The notes below the pieces were generated by a model that saw only the letters and a program-made list of their open reading frames with translations, was not told where the DNA came from and ran no database searches. Source: Brevibacillus centrosporus (lineage in GTDB: Bacteria > Bacillota > Bacilli > Brevibacillales > Brevibacillaceae). From it: a stretch of DNA of 64,000 nucleotides. The position numbers and the translations under genes are program-made. The DNA lies in NCBI RefSeq assembly GCF_003710815.1, contig NZ_RHHP01000031.1:62001-126000 (forward strand), in the 5' to 3' direction. Shown here piece after piece: positions 33,616 to 42,205 of the stretch (position 1 is the stretch's first letter; the number at the start of each line of letters is the position of its first letter).

Positions 33616-33631
33616 AGAGGGGAGACCAAAC

Positions 33632-34255
33632 GTGGCCAAACAAGAAAAGATTTCGGAAGCGGTTGTCCGCCGCCTGCCGATCTATCTGCGCTATTTGAGT
33701 TACTTGCAGCAAGTGGGCGTGGCAACCGTTTCCTCTCAACAGATGGGCAAGAATCTGGACGTCAATCCGGCGCAAATCCGAAAAGATCTCGCCACGTTCG
33801 GGGACTTTGGCAAAAAGGGAATTGGCTACGATGTAAATTACCTGGTAGAAAAAATACGTCAAATCCTCAAGCTGACAGATGAAATACGGGTAGCCTTGGT
33901 TGGTGCCGGGCACTTGGGCCATGCGATCAGCAACTACAACGCTTATTTGAAGGATAACATGCGTATTGCGGCCATCTTTGATTGCGATCCGGAAAAGCTG
34001 GGAAAAAAAGTGGCTGGGTTGTCCATTCAGCCCTTGGAGGAGCTGGCACAGACCATCGCAGATCAACAGATCAAGCTGGCGATTATCACTGTGCCTGCAC
34101 CGGCTGCGCAATCCGTATGTGATCAGTTGACTGAAGCGGGGATCAAAGGGATTTTGAACTTTGCGCCCACCACGATTCGCGCCCCGAAAGATGTGCGAAT
34201 TCACTATGCTGATGTGACATCCAATATGCAAAGCTTAGCTTATTATCTAACGTAA
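33632..34255 (+). CDS. rex: Redox-sensing transcriptional repressor Rex
   Basis: NADH-responsive repressor of respiratory and fermentative genes. The 207-residue protein has an N-terminal winged helix (VVRRLPIYLRYLSYLQQVG through PAQIRKDLATFGDFGKKGIG) and a Rossmann domain with VALVGAGHLGHAIS. The C-terminal helix used for domain swapping is present. GTG start 33632 behind AGAGGGGAG. In B. subtilis rex is elsewhere, near groESL. Its target genes cannot be identified from this window; I saw no Rex operator ahead of qcrABC. Confidence 0.95.
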   Translation: MAKQEKISEAVVRRLPIYLRYLSYLQQVGVATVSSQQMGKNLDVNPAQIRKDLATFGDFGKKGIGYDVNYLVEKIRQILKLTDEIRVALVGAGHLGHAISNYNAYLKDNMRIAAIFDCDPEKLGKKVAGLSIQPLEELAQTIADQQIKLAIITVPAPAAQSVCDQLTEAGIKGILNFAPTTIRAPKDVRIHYADVTSNMQSLAYYLT

Positions 34256-34271
34256 AGAACGGAGTGTATCC

Positions 34272-35576
34272 ATGAAAAAGACGATCCTCATTCACGCAAC
34301 GGTTCTAACAGTCAACGAGACGAACGAAGTCATCCACGACGGTGCTGTCGCATTTGAAGGCGACACCATTACTTATGTGGGTCCTACACCAGAGGACCTG
34401 TCTGACGCAGGCTATGATGAAGTCATCGATCAAAAGGGCGATTATGTCCTTCCTGGCTTGATCAATACGCATGGGCACGCAGGCATGTCTCTGCTGCGCG
34501 GGTACGCGGATGATTTGCCGCTGCAGCAATGGCTGGAGGACAAGATGTGGCCGCTGGAAGCACAATTTACGGCGAATCACGTGAAATGGGGCACCCATCT
34601 TTCTCTGATCGAGATGATCCGTACGGGTACGACTACCTTCGTCGATATGTACGACCACATGGATGAAGTAGCAAAAGCAGTTGATACGGCTGGAATGCGC
34701 GCTCGTCTGTGCCGGGGGATGATCGGCCTATGCTCGGAGGAGGAGCGTCAAGCAAAGCTGCAAGAATCGGTTAAGTTTGCAAAGGAATGGCACAACCAGG
34801 CAGATGGACGCATCACAGTCATGATGGCACCGCATGCTCCGTATACATGCGATCCACAGTTCATTACACAAATCATTGAAAAAGCAGATGAGCTGTCCCT
34901 CCCGCTTCACATCCATATGTCCGAAACGGCTTGGGAAGTTGGACAAAACGAAAAGGATTACGGGCTTCGTCCGGTAGCTCATCTAGAAAAGCTCGGCATG
35001 TTTGCCCGTCCGACACTGGTTGCGCATGCAGTCCATCTGACGGATGAAGAGATTGACATTTTGGCAAAATACCAAGTGAAAGTTTCCCACAATGTCGTGA
35101 GCAATCTGAAGCTGGCGAGCGGAGTGGCTCCTGTACCAAAAATGCTGGCAAAGGGCGTAAGCGTCTCGCTGGGTACAGACAGCTCTGCGAGCAACAACAA
35201 CCTGAACCTGTTTGAAGAACTGAAGCTGGCTGCGATTTTGCATAAAGGTGTGAACAACGATCCTGTAGCGGTACCGGCAGAGGAAGCCCTTCGGATGGCG
35301 ACTCGCTATGGGGCCGAGGGTGTATTCCAGGCAGATACGCTCGGCAGCATCGAAGTGGGCAAAAAAGCAGACCTCATCGTACTGGACAGCCATCAAGCTC
35401 ATTTCCATCCGGCTCATGAACCTATTTCCCATGTGGTGTACGCGGCGAATGGACGCGATGTAAAGGATACGATTGTAGCAGGGAAGTATTTGATGCGTAA
35501 TCATCAGTTGCTGACCTTGGATGAAGAACGGGCTATTTACGAAGCCAACCGTGTGTTTCAAGCATTGAAACGGTAA
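34272..35576 (+). CDS. mtaD: 5-methylthioadenosine / S-adenosylhomocysteine deaminase
   Basis: Amidohydrolase-superfamily deaminase of 434 residues acting on methylthioadenosine and S-adenosylhomocysteine. Metal site intact: PGLINTHGHAGMSLLRGYAD (HxH near residue 65), HIHMSETAWEVG, LVAHAVHL and the aspartate in GTDSSASNNNLNLFEE. Start ATG 34272, 16 bp after rex. It is a useful contrast to the degenerate amidohydrolase at 9525. A short hairpin without T-tract (CTCCTG 35582-35587 with CAGGAG 35599-35604) follows. Confidence 0.94.
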   Translation: MKKTILIHATVLTVNETNEVIHDGAVAFEGDTITYVGPTPEDLSDAGYDEVIDQKGDYVLPGLINTHGHAGMSLLRGYADDLPLQQWLEDKMWPLEAQFTANHVKWGTHLSLIEMIRTGTTTFVDMYDHMDEVAKAVDTAGMRARLCRGMIGLCSEEERQAKLQESVKFAKEWHNQADGRITVMMAPHAPYTCDPQFITQIIEKADELSLPLHIHMSETAWEVGQNEKDYGLRPVAHLEKLGMFARPTLVAHAVHLTDEEIDILAKYQVKVSHNVVSNLKLASGVAPVPKMLAKGVSVSLGTDSSASNNNLNLFEELKLAAILHKGVNNDPVAVPAEEALRMATRYGAEGVFQADTLGSIEVGKKADLIVLDSHQAHFHPAHEPISHVVYAANGRDVKDTIVAGKYLMRNHQLLTLDEERAIYEANRVFQALKR

Positions 35577-35656
35577 AAAGGCTCCTGCCAGGTGAGGACA
35601 GGAGTAAAGAGGGTTAGGTGTAGGTAGGGGAATTTGGTTTCAACAACTTGCCGTGC

Positions 35657-35818
35657 TCATTTTCGCCATAGCTCGCTCAAGAGATGATGGCGGAAATGCA
35701 GGGTGGGTGTATGAGACGAGTTACGCAGTGGTGAAGACAATGCTGCCCAGGAGACGCGGTATTCCTGCAACAAAAACCCTAGTACGTCAGGAGATGTAGT
35801 CTGCCCAGAACTCTTCAC
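35657..35818 (-). CDS. Possible 53-residue small protein, minus strand
   Basis: In the 376-bp gap between the deaminase gene and the next plus-strand gene, the minus strand has AGGAGGTGAGCGC directly before a GTG at 35818, opening a 53-residue frame (VKSSGQTTSPDVLGFLLQEY start, ending HHLLSELWRK). The ribosome site is the strongest evidence; there is no recognised family and no convincing vegetative promoter. It could be a real small gene or a chance frame. Confidence 0.3.
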   Translation of the reverse strand: MKSSGQTTSPDVLGFLLQEYRVSWAALSSPLRNSSHTPTLHFRHHLLSELWRK

Positions 35819-35952
35819 GCGCTCACCTCCTCGGGGTGTACATGTAGTATGACCGTCATGTTCCATGCTATGATTAGCAACTTTTCCGTCCGGTTCTAAA
35901 ACCTTCCCGTATAGCATAGGCTTAGACAAAAACGGGACAGGGGGATGTGGAC

Positions 35953-36648
35953 ATGTATGTACGGCCCAGGCTGCTTTGGTGGCTCGTACCCATCTTTCTC
36001 AGTCTGTTTTTCGTGGGTATCGCTCTTGGCAAGCTCGGCAGCGAGAGCGACATGAAAGGCGGTCGAGTCATGGAGCAGGGAGCAGGGGCAGGCTATGATC
36101 CAGTAACACTGTCTATGCTTTTGGATCAATTGACCAAGGATGAAGAGCGATCCTTCATCGTTTATGTGAAGGATCAAGCATTGAATGGGCGATACCAGCA
36201 GGAACAATTCGAGTTGAGTGGAGAAATAGGCGGTCATCAATTGGAGATTGCACGTAACGGTGAGCCACAGGTAAACGTACAAATAGATGGGCAGAAGCAG
36301 GATAGTGCCTCGCTTCCCTACGCATTGTACACACCGCACGAGCATGCCGCAGTGATCAAGAGCGTCATACAATCGGTAGCACCTCAACCTATGCAAGATC
36401 CTAGCGGGCAAGGCTGGAAGGGATATCGACTGTCCTTGCCGCCAAGGGAAGTGACTTCTCTGTTATCCCTCTGGCTTGGGCCATCGTTTCCAGTCTCCGA
36501 AATGACGCCGGAGCTAACCAAAGGAATTGGCGTCACCTATCAGCTGTGGTACGAGCCTGCCACGGGTACTATCCAGCAAATGGATATCGAGATGCAAATC
36601 AAGACCGCTGCAGGGGAAAAACGGGATCAGCTGCGCTTCCGCCTGTAG
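35953..36648 (+). CDS. Uncharacterised membrane-anchored protein
   Basis: A 231-residue protein with an N-terminal membrane helix (LLWWLVPIFLSLFFVGIALG) and a soluble, probably extracytoplasmic domain of about 200 residues. The domain reads SFIVYVKDQALNGRYQQEQF, then a proline-rich turn region, then GIGVTYQLWYEPATGTIQQM. I do not recognise the family. Start placed at ATG 35953, seven bases after CAGGGGGA, rather than the in-frame GTG at 35947. Ends 29 bp before ypmB, so the two may be co-transcribed. Confidence 0.8.
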   Translation: MYVRPRLLWWLVPIFLSLFFVGIALGKLGSESDMKGGRVMEQGAGAGYDPVTLSMLLDQLTKDEERSFIVYVKDQALNGRYQQEQFELSGEIGGHQLEIARNGEPQVNVQIDGQKQDSASLPYALYTPHEHAAVIKSVIQSVAPQPMQDPSGQGWKGYRLSLPPREVTSLLSLWLGPSFPVSEMTPELTKGIGVTYQLWYEPATGTIQQMDIEMQIKTAAGEKRDQLRFRL

Positions 36649-36677
36649 GGTCATGGGGAAAAAGGAGTTATTGGACT

Positions 36678-37160
36678 GTGGCAGTGAGAATGATCGTGGT
36701 CGTGATCGCCGCTCTCGTAATTGTCGGGACGGGCTTCACGTACCATTTAGCCTCTACCGTCGTAGGGGCACGAAGTAACTTTGATGAGCAAGTCATGCAA
36801 TGGGTAGCGGAGCGCACAACGATCACGCAGGTTGATTCGATTGATGAGTACAGAGGAAAGCAGAGCTATGCTGTCGTACTCGGGAAAAACAAAGTGGGAA
36901 CACCAGTCGTAGCGTGGCTGACGGATAAAACTGCTGCGTTTGATCGGATGGATCGTGCTGTTCCGAGGAAAAACGTGGAAGCAGCCGTGCTGAAAAGCTT
37001 CCCTGAAGCGACCATCACGCATATCGTGCCTGGACTGGAAAACGAGAAGCGTTTTTGGGAAGTAACCTTGAAAGACAAGGATGGGCGTTTCCGCTATGTG
37101 CATTACGATTTGTTCAGTGGTGCCCTGCTTGCCTCTTACGTGTTGTCCCCTACGTTTTAA
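36678..37160 (+). CDS. ypmB: YpmB-like PepSY/DUF5590 membrane protein
   Basis: A 160-residue protein with a single N-terminal membrane helix (MIVVVIAALVIVGTGFTYHL) and an outside domain resembling the DUF5590/PepSY-like YpmB: TQVDSIDEYRGKQSYAVVLG and later FWEVTLKDKDGRFRYVHYDL. Its position near dinG and asnS matches ypmB of B. subtilis. GTG start 36678, ten bases after AAAGGAG. Function unknown; PepSY domains often hold or inhibit peptidases. The small gene ypmA and aspB, present beside it in B. subtilis, are missing here. Confidence 0.82.
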   Translation: MAVRMIVVVIAALVIVGTGFTYHLASTVVGARSNFDEQVMQWVAERTTITQVDSIDEYRGKQSYAVVLGKNKVGTPVVAWLTDKTAAFDRMDRAVPRKNVEAAVLKSFPEATITHIVPGLENEKRFWEVTLKDKDGRFRYVHYDLFSGALLASYVLSPTF

Positions 37161-37185
37161 AACAGGAAAAGTACGTTTGAAGCGC

Positions 37186-37217
37186 AAAAGACCTTTTCTA
37201 TGGGAAAAGGTCTTTTT
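37186..37217 (+). terminator. Intrinsic terminator after ypmB
   Basis: AAAAGACCTTTTC (37186-37198) with GAAAAGGTCTTTT (37204-37216), 5-base loop, ending in a T-tract. Confidence 0.85.
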
Positions 37218-37259
37218 GTTGTTAAGAGGAGGCTGAAATGGCATCATAACCAGTAACTG

Positions 37260-37291
37260 TATAATAAAATGATATACTCATATGATATACT
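37260..37291 (+). promoter_or_regulatory. Cluster of -10 like elements with a 10-bp direct repeat
   Basis: TATAAT (37260-37265) is followed by two copies of ATGATATACT (37269-37278 and 37282-37291), each containing TATACT, with the palindrome TCATATGA between (37278-37285). No good -35 is seen. It probably holds the promoter of the FtsH-like module, perhaps with an activator or repressor site. Confidence 0.4.
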
Positions 37292-37343
37292 GGTTTCGTT
37301 GAAGAGAGAGAACAGAACGTATTGGCAAGGGGGAGAAGCTACA

Positions 37344-37871
37344 GTGCAAATGAAAAAGGGTACAATTGGACTGTCCTTGGTAGCGACACTTGCTCTCCTG
37401 TTCGGCGGATGGTTCTTGTATCAAAAGATCGAGATAGAGGAACCGATCCGTACCGAAATCGGACAGCTGCAATCGGCTTCATTAACGCATTTGGACGTGG
37501 GTAAAGATCAAATTCAGATAGATTTGAAGGTAACAAAGCCTGAATCGTTTCCCGAAGAATACCGCAAGCTGGTGGACGTGACATCGAAGCTGTCCGCCAA
37601 CAAGAAAGTGGTCATTTCCGTCGATAACCAGTCACAGGATTTGCGAGAGATCTGGACGAATGGTCAGTTTGTATTTACAGAAGCGATCGATTTGCATCAA
37701 TACAGCCGGATTCCACAGCTCGTGGACCAATGGAAAAAAGACCATCAGTTAGATGATGCGTCTGCCTTGATGGATGACAACAACATTTATGTTTATTTAA
37801 AAAAGGGGACGGAGGATTTCTATACGATCGTTCCCCGAACCATGGAAGATGAGGTGACGGCTCGTGGGTAA
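37344..37871 (+). CDS. Single-pass membrane protein paired with the FtsH-like protease
   Basis: A 175-residue protein with an N-terminal membrane helix (about residues 6-24, TIGLSLVATLALLFGGWFLY) and a soluble outside domain (QLQSASLTHLDVGKDQIQID, VVISVDNQSQDLREIWTNGQ). GTG start 37344, eight bases after GGGGGAG. Its last codons overlap the next gene by 8 bp, so the two are translated together. Topologically it equals the first membrane helix plus extracytoplasmic domain of a normal FtsH, which the next protein lacks. It is proposed to be its partner or sensor (inference). Confidence 0.8.
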   Translation: MQMKKGTIGLSLVATLALLFGGWFLYQKIEIEEPIRTEIGQLQSASLTHLDVGKDQIQIDLKVTKPESFPEEYRKLVDVTSKLSANKKVVISVDNQSQDLREIWTNGQFVFTEAIDLHQYSRIPQLVDQWKKDHQLDDASALMDDNNIYVYLKKGTEDFYTIVPRTMEDEVTARG

Positions 37872-39381
37872 AGAAGCCTTGATCGGTATCATCCCCGGAG
37901 TCTTGATCTTTCTGTTGTTTCTAGGCGTAAATATTACTCCTTTTGTACTGTTCGCATTGGTACTCGGGGGTCTTTTTTTCCTCTTGATTCGTCAGCAAGG
38001 CGGTCAGGGAGGCAATTTTGCGCTCGGAGGAAAGAAAAAGCAAAGCAAACATGTCATTCCCAAAACGGATATACAGTTCGCTGATATCGGAGGACAGGAG
38101 CGAGCAAAGAAGGAGCTGAAAGAAGCCCTGGATTTTCTCGTGTACAAAGACAAGATCGAGCAGTACGGCATCCGTCCCATTAAAGGTGTCCTGCTGACAG
38201 GACCTCCGGGAACAGGGAAGACGCTTATGGCCAAAGCGGCGGCGAACTACACCAACTCTGCCTTCGTGGCAGCCTCCGGATCCCAGTTTGTGGAGATGTA
38301 CGTGGGTGTTGGTGCGCAGCGAGTTCGCGATATGTTTAAAGAAGTAAAAGCCATGGCGGAGAAAAATGGTCAGGACAGTGCGATCATTTTCATCGATGAG
38401 ATTGACGTCATCGGGGGAAAACGCGACGGCCAGCAGCAAAAAGAGTACGACCAGACGTTGAACCAACTGCTCACGGAAATGGATGGCGTCGCAACTAGCG
38501 ACAAGCCGCGTGTACTCGTCATGGCAGCAACCAACCGCAAAGACATGCTGGATTCTGCCTTACTGCGTCCAGGCCGCTTTGACCGCCACATCAATGTCGA
38601 TTTGCCAGATAAGCCGGCTCGCGAACAAATTTTGACGATTCATACGGCTAACAAGCCGCTGGGTTCCGATGTAGCGCTGGAAAAGGTAGCGCAGGAGACA
38701 TTTGGTTTCTCCGGTGCTCAGCTGGAGAGTGTTGCGAATGAAGCGGCGATCTATGCGATGCGAGACAGCAGCTCGAAAATTGAAGCGCGTCACTTTGCCT
38801 ATGCAGTAGACAAGGTCATGCTTGGTGAAAAGGTTGACCGTGAAGCCTCCGCAGAGGAAAAAAGACGCGTGGCTCTCCATGAGCTTGGACATGCGATCGT
38901 CAGTGAAATGGTACGTCCGGGCTCCGTTTCACAGGTAACCCTAAGCCCTCGTGGACAAGCATTGGGCTATGTCCGTCAAAATCCACTGGAGGATCGTTAC
39001 CTGTATACGAAAGAGGCCATGGAAAAACAGATCATGGTCAGCCTCGGCGGTGCGGTAGCGGAAGAAATTTATTATGGTGGACGCAGTACGGGCTCGAAGA
39101 ACGACTTTGAGCAAGCGTTAGGTATGGCGCAGGAGATTGTTCAGAGTGGGATGTCGCGTCTGGGGATCATCCATCCGCAGTTTATCGATAAGACGCGGAT
39201 TCACGATGAAGTCGAGTACCTGCTGGACAATCTTCTGAAGCAGACGCACGATATGCTTGGAAAATGCGATGCTGTCTTTAAAAACGGATTGCAGACGTTG
39301 CTGGATGCAGAGGTTCTACAGGGCGATGAGTTCCGTAAGCTGCTCGAACAAAACCAAACAAAAGAAGAAGTACTCGTGTAA
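37864..39381 (+). CDS. FtsH-like membrane AAA+ zinc protease lacking the extracytoplasmic domain
   Basis: A 505-residue protein, about 130 shorter than standard FtsH. Two closely spaced membrane segments (about residues 5-42) and a Gly/Lys-rich linker precede an AAA+ domain with Walker A GPPGTGKT (from residue 113), the pore motif EMYVGVG, Walker B IIFIDEID, and the second region of homology ALLRPGRFDRHI. The M41 protease domain has HELGH (residues 339-343) and the third zinc ligand candidate Asp414 in GSKNDFEQA, so proteolysis should be intact. The usual extracytoplasmic domain between the membrane helices is missing. GTG start 37864. Probably a second, specialised FtsH. Confidence 0.92.
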   Translation: MGKEALIGIIPGVLIFLLFLGVNITPFVLFALVLGGLFFLLIRQQGGQGGNFALGGKKKQSKHVIPKTDIQFADIGGQERAKKELKEALDFLVYKDKIEQYGIRPIKGVLLTGPPGTGKTLMAKAAANYTNSAFVAASGSQFVEMYVGVGAQRVRDMFKEVKAMAEKNGQDSAIIFIDEIDVIGGKRDGQQQKEYDQTLNQLLTEMDGVATSDKPRVLVMAATNRKDMLDSALLRPGRFDRHINVDLPDKPAREQILTIHTANKPLGSDVALEKVAQETFGFSGAQLESVANEAAIYAMRDSSSKIEARHFAYAVDKVMLGEKVDREASAEEKRRVALHELGHAIVSEMVRPGSVSQVTLSPRGQALGYVRQNPLEDRYLYTKEAMEKQIMVSLGGAVAEEIYYGGRSTGSKNDFEQALGMAQEIVQSGMSRLGIIHPQFIDKTRIHDEVEYLLDNLLKQTHDMLGKCDAVFKNGLQTLLDAEVLQGDEFRKLLEQNQTKEEVLV

Positions 39382-39410
39382 AACACAAGGAAGCTACGTC
39401 TTTTTTAAAG

Positions 39411-39453
39411 CCTGCTTGCCAAAGGTTAATCCTTTTGGCTGGCAGGTTTTTTT
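39411..39453 (+). terminator. Intrinsic terminator after the FtsH-like gene
   Basis: CCTGC-TT-GCCAAAGG (39411-39425) pairs with CCTTTTGGC-TG-GCAGG, followed by seven T residues. Confidence 0.85.
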
Positions 39454-39557
39454 GTGCCTGTGACACAGATGAAGTACCGTGCAAATGAACTCTATCAGCC
39501 ACATCAAGGATAATTTTTCCTACCGTGTACCAAACGCCTATTTCCATGAATACCCTA

Positions 39558-39566
39558 CATAAGATA
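39558..39566 (+). promoter_or_regulatory. Sporulation-type -10 (CATAnnnTA) before the repeat protein
   Basis: CATAAGATA matches the -10 of late mother-cell sigma factors (E/K), 31 bp before the start codon. There is no well-placed AC for a sigma-K -35, so this is suggestive only. Confidence 0.25.
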
Positions 39567-39597
39567 CGGGAAAGACATCAGGAGGCAAGGAGACTCT

Positions 39598-42012
39598 ATG
39601 GCAAATGTAAATCGGCGAAAGCTAAATAAAAATCTGGGGAAAACGATGCGGCAAAACTCCCTGGAAAACGAAATTCCGCTCTTGCAAACCAATAAAGATA
39701 CGGATTGGCTCCAGGAGCTCGAGACAGAATTGCTGGAGGTAGATCTTACCTCAGGCTTCCCAAATCAGACGAACATCGAGCCAAGCGCGCCAAAGACACC
39801 ACCTTTTCAAAAGATACCGAAACAAGGTATTTCTTCTAATCAAACAACTTTTACCCGTGTGATTAAGGATCGCAATGATGACCGGGTGAGATCATTTGTC
39901 TATACAGATGACCTGACTGATCAATCCGTCACGAATGAAAAAATCGCAAACCGCGCCATTGATGCTAGCAAAATTAAGCCTGGAACCTTGGAAACGGCGC
40001 TGCTCAAGGATTATGCCGTAGACAGCAGCAAGCTTGCCGACCAAAGTGTGACCTCGAATAAAATCGCACCCCACGCGGTCCAAAGTGAACACATCGCAAA
40101 AGGAATCATCAACAGTGACATGATTTGTGATCGCTCCATCTCCGGTCAAAAGCTTCTGAACAACAGCATCACTTCTGATAAGCTGGCGGATAAAGTCATT
40201 GACTCGATGAAATTTGCAGAGGGAGCGATTCAAAGCAAGCATATCCAGGAGCAGTCGATCACGACTGAGCTGGTTCAGGATCAGGCGATTACCGGAGACA
40301 AAATCAAGACAGGCGGTGTACAGACCAGGCATTTGGCCAATTACGTCATTAATTCCGTGAAGCTCGAGGATGGCGCGGTTACGACCGACAAGCTCCGCGA
40401 TGCGTCGGTTACGGCCAACAAGATCGATGAGGATGCAGTCGAGTCCCAGCACATACGTGAAGGGGCCATTTTTCATCATCATCTGGCAGAGCATGCAATC
40501 GATAGCGACAACCTGGCACCCGGATCTGTGACGGATGTCCATATTGGCTTTCAATCGATTTTCAGTCAGCATCTCCATTCAGAGGCGGTCACCAGTGACA
40601 AAATCGGCACGTTTGCTGTATTGACTGAGCATCTGGATCATTCGAGTGTGACCTCGGAGAAAGTCGCGAAGGAATCGATTGGCAGTGTTCATCTAAAAGC
40701 GGGCAGCATTCAGACCACTCACTTGCAAGACAATGTCGTGACCACGAAAAAAATAGCCGACGACCAAGTGACGACTTCCAAGGTGGCGGATCGTGCCATC
40801 ACCGGCGATAAGCTGGCAACTCGCAGTATATGGGGTCATCATTTGCTGGAAGACAGTGTGGACGCCAAGCATCTCGCTGACGGAGCCGTCATTCCTGAAA
40901 AAATTGCCAAAAAGTCCATTGAAGAACAGCACTTGACCGATCGCCTTATCGGCAGCAACCATCTTCGGGAGTATGCGGTTCAAACCCATCATCTCGCGGA
41001 TCACGTCATCACGACATCCAAGCTTGCCCCGGAATCCGTTTCTACCGATAAAATTACGGAATTAAGTGTAAACACGGGCAAACTGGCAGATTCAGCGGTG
41101 ACAGCGCAAAAGATGGCGAGCGAGGCCGTGAAAACACGCCACCTGAGCAAAGCGTCCGTGACTGGGGAGAAGCTTGCAGAAAAGGTCATTACCAGCGCAC
41201 ACCTGGCTAGTTTGTCTGTTCAAAATGAACATCTCGTCCCGAAATCCATCACGAAGGAAAAGCTGCAGGAAGGCAGTGTCACGCGAGAGAAGCTGGTTGA
41301 TCGCGTGGTGGACGGCAACAAGCTGGAATACAAATCGGTAACAGGAGAGCACGTCGTTTTAGAAAGCTTGACCGGCAAACATCTGGCTGAAGGAAGTGTC
41401 ACAGGCGAGAAGCTGGCTCAAAAAGTCGTCGAGACAAAGCATTTGAATGACCGAGTCGTCACAGAGGAGAAGCTTGCGGATGGCAGTGTGACAGGAGCGA
41501 AGCTGGCACCTGGATCGATTCAGGAGACGCATCTGGAGGATCGATCGGTTACGGCGGATAAGCTCGCTTTCCAGCCTGTGCACACCAACAGGCGTCTTGG
41601 AACAACGCTGCAGCAGTTTGGGTTTGCCCCTTTTCGGATGGAGGCCAATCAGGCAAGCGTGGACGTCAAAGTGTCACTGATGGAGCACTACGCGAATACG
41701 AACTACTGTATCGTCGGAATGACAAATCAGGCGGGTCTGGCAGCAGCACTTAAAAAGCAAAACAGGTCGACAGCGATCATTACCGTATTCCGACAGTCCG
41801 CAAATGAAGAGACGAGCGGTGTTCTGCAATGGATTGCGATCGGCGAAAAAGGAAGCAGAGTGGACGAAGAAGACGACTTGCTCGAATCGACGGAAGAAGC
41901 AGACGAGTTGCAAGCGCTGGCGGATGAGGATCCGATGGCAGCATTGGAAGAGGATCTTGAGAGTTTGGAAGACTTTGCAGATTTATCACAGGATCAAGAA
42001 GAAGAATCATAA
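39598..42012 (+). CDS. Decapeptide-repeat protein, WIAG-tail type
   Basis: An 804-residue protein with no signal peptide. Residues 1-109 are a charged non-repetitive head. Residues 110-659 are 55 consecutive 10-residue repeats with no insertion or deletion, pattern [SAV]-[VI]-x-[TSG]-x-[KH]-[LI]-x-x-x. Position 2 is always V, I or L, position 7 always hydrophobic, and position 6 is K or H in 51 of 55. Residues about 660-750 form a distinct domain ending GVLQWIAIGEK, recalling the WIAG-tail domain. The last 50 residues are very acidic. A long beta-helical or trimeric stalk, perhaps a spore-surface fibre, is inferred. Own terminator; ribosome site AGGAGG. Confidence 0.88.
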   Translation: MANVNRRKLNKNLGKTMRQNSLENEIPLLQTNKDTDWLQELETELLEVDLTSGFPNQTNIEPSAPKTPPFQKIPKQGISSNQTTFTRVIKDRNDDRVRSFVYTDDLTDQSVTNEKIANRAIDASKIKPGTLETALLKDYAVDSSKLADQSVTSNKIAPHAVQSEHIAKGIINSDMICDRSISGQKLLNNSITSDKLADKVIDSMKFAEGAIQSKHIQEQSITTELVQDQAITGDKIKTGGVQTRHLANYVINSVKLEDGAVTTDKLRDASVTANKIDEDAVESQHIREGAIFHHHLAEHAIDSDNLAPGSVTDVHIGFQSIFSQHLHSEAVTSDKIGTFAVLTEHLDHSSVTSEKVAKESIGSVHLKAGSIQTTHLQDNVVTTKKIADDQVTTSKVADRAITGDKLATRSIWGHHLLEDSVDAKHLADGAVIPEKIAKKSIEEQHLTDRLIGSNHLREYAVQTHHLADHVITTSKLAPESVSTDKITELSVNTGKLADSAVTAQKMASEAVKTRHLSKASVTGEKLAEKVITSAHLASLSVQNEHLVPKSITKEKLQEGSVTREKLVDRVVDGNKLEYKSVTGEHVVLESLTGKHLAEGSVTGEKLAQKVVETKHLNDRVVTEEKLADGSVTGAKLAPGSIQETHLEDRSVTADKLAFQPVHTNRRLGTTLQQFGFAPFRMEANQASVDVKVSLMEHYANTNYCIVGMTNQAGLAAALKKQNRSTAIITVFRQSANEETSGVLQWIAIGEKGSRVDEEDDLLESTEEADELQALADEDPMAALEEDLESLEDFADLSQDQEEES
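39925..41574 (+). repeat. 55 tandem 30-bp coding units
   Basis: The DNA behind the decapeptides is 55 units of exactly 30 bp (1650 bp). Units are strongly diverged in nucleotide sequence while keeping the amino acid pattern, so the array is old and under selection rather than a recent slippage expansion. Confidence 0.9.
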
Positions 42013-42019
42013 AAATAGG

Positions 42020-42051
42020 AACCTTTCTGCAAATGGCAGGAAGGTTTTTTT
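42020..42051 (+). terminator. Intrinsic terminator after the repeat protein
   Basis: AACCTTTCTGC (42020-42030) with GCAGGAAGGTT (42036-42046), one mismatch, then TTTTTTT. Confidence 0.85.
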
Positions 42052-42119
42052 ATCCTGGTCTCAATCAATGAGTTTGTTTTCATAATATAATTATGGTAAA
42101 CTTTATAGGCAGTCTTTCA

Positions 42120-42148
42120 TTGAATTTGCCTAATCCCAATAGTATAAT
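42120..42148 (+). promoter_or_regulatory. Sigma-A promoter for asnS
   Basis: TTGAAT (42120-42125), 17-base spacer, TATAAT (42143-42148), about 58 bp before the asnS start. A second TATAAT at 42086-42091 lacks a -35. Confidence 0.65.
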
Positions 42149-42205
42149 TGCTAGGTATACCCGTTAGTTATTTGTCTGTGACGGTAAATGGAGGGAAATG
42201 ATTCG

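Noticed and set aside
35877..35885. GCAACTTTT, same as the -35 of the ECF promoter at 10712
   Set aside because: No GTCTAA-type -10 at the matching 16-base distance.
39925..41574. CRISPR-like or recent tandem repeat expansion
   Set aside because: Units are contiguous, coding, 30 bp and highly diverged in DNA; no spacer/repeat alternation and no cas genes.
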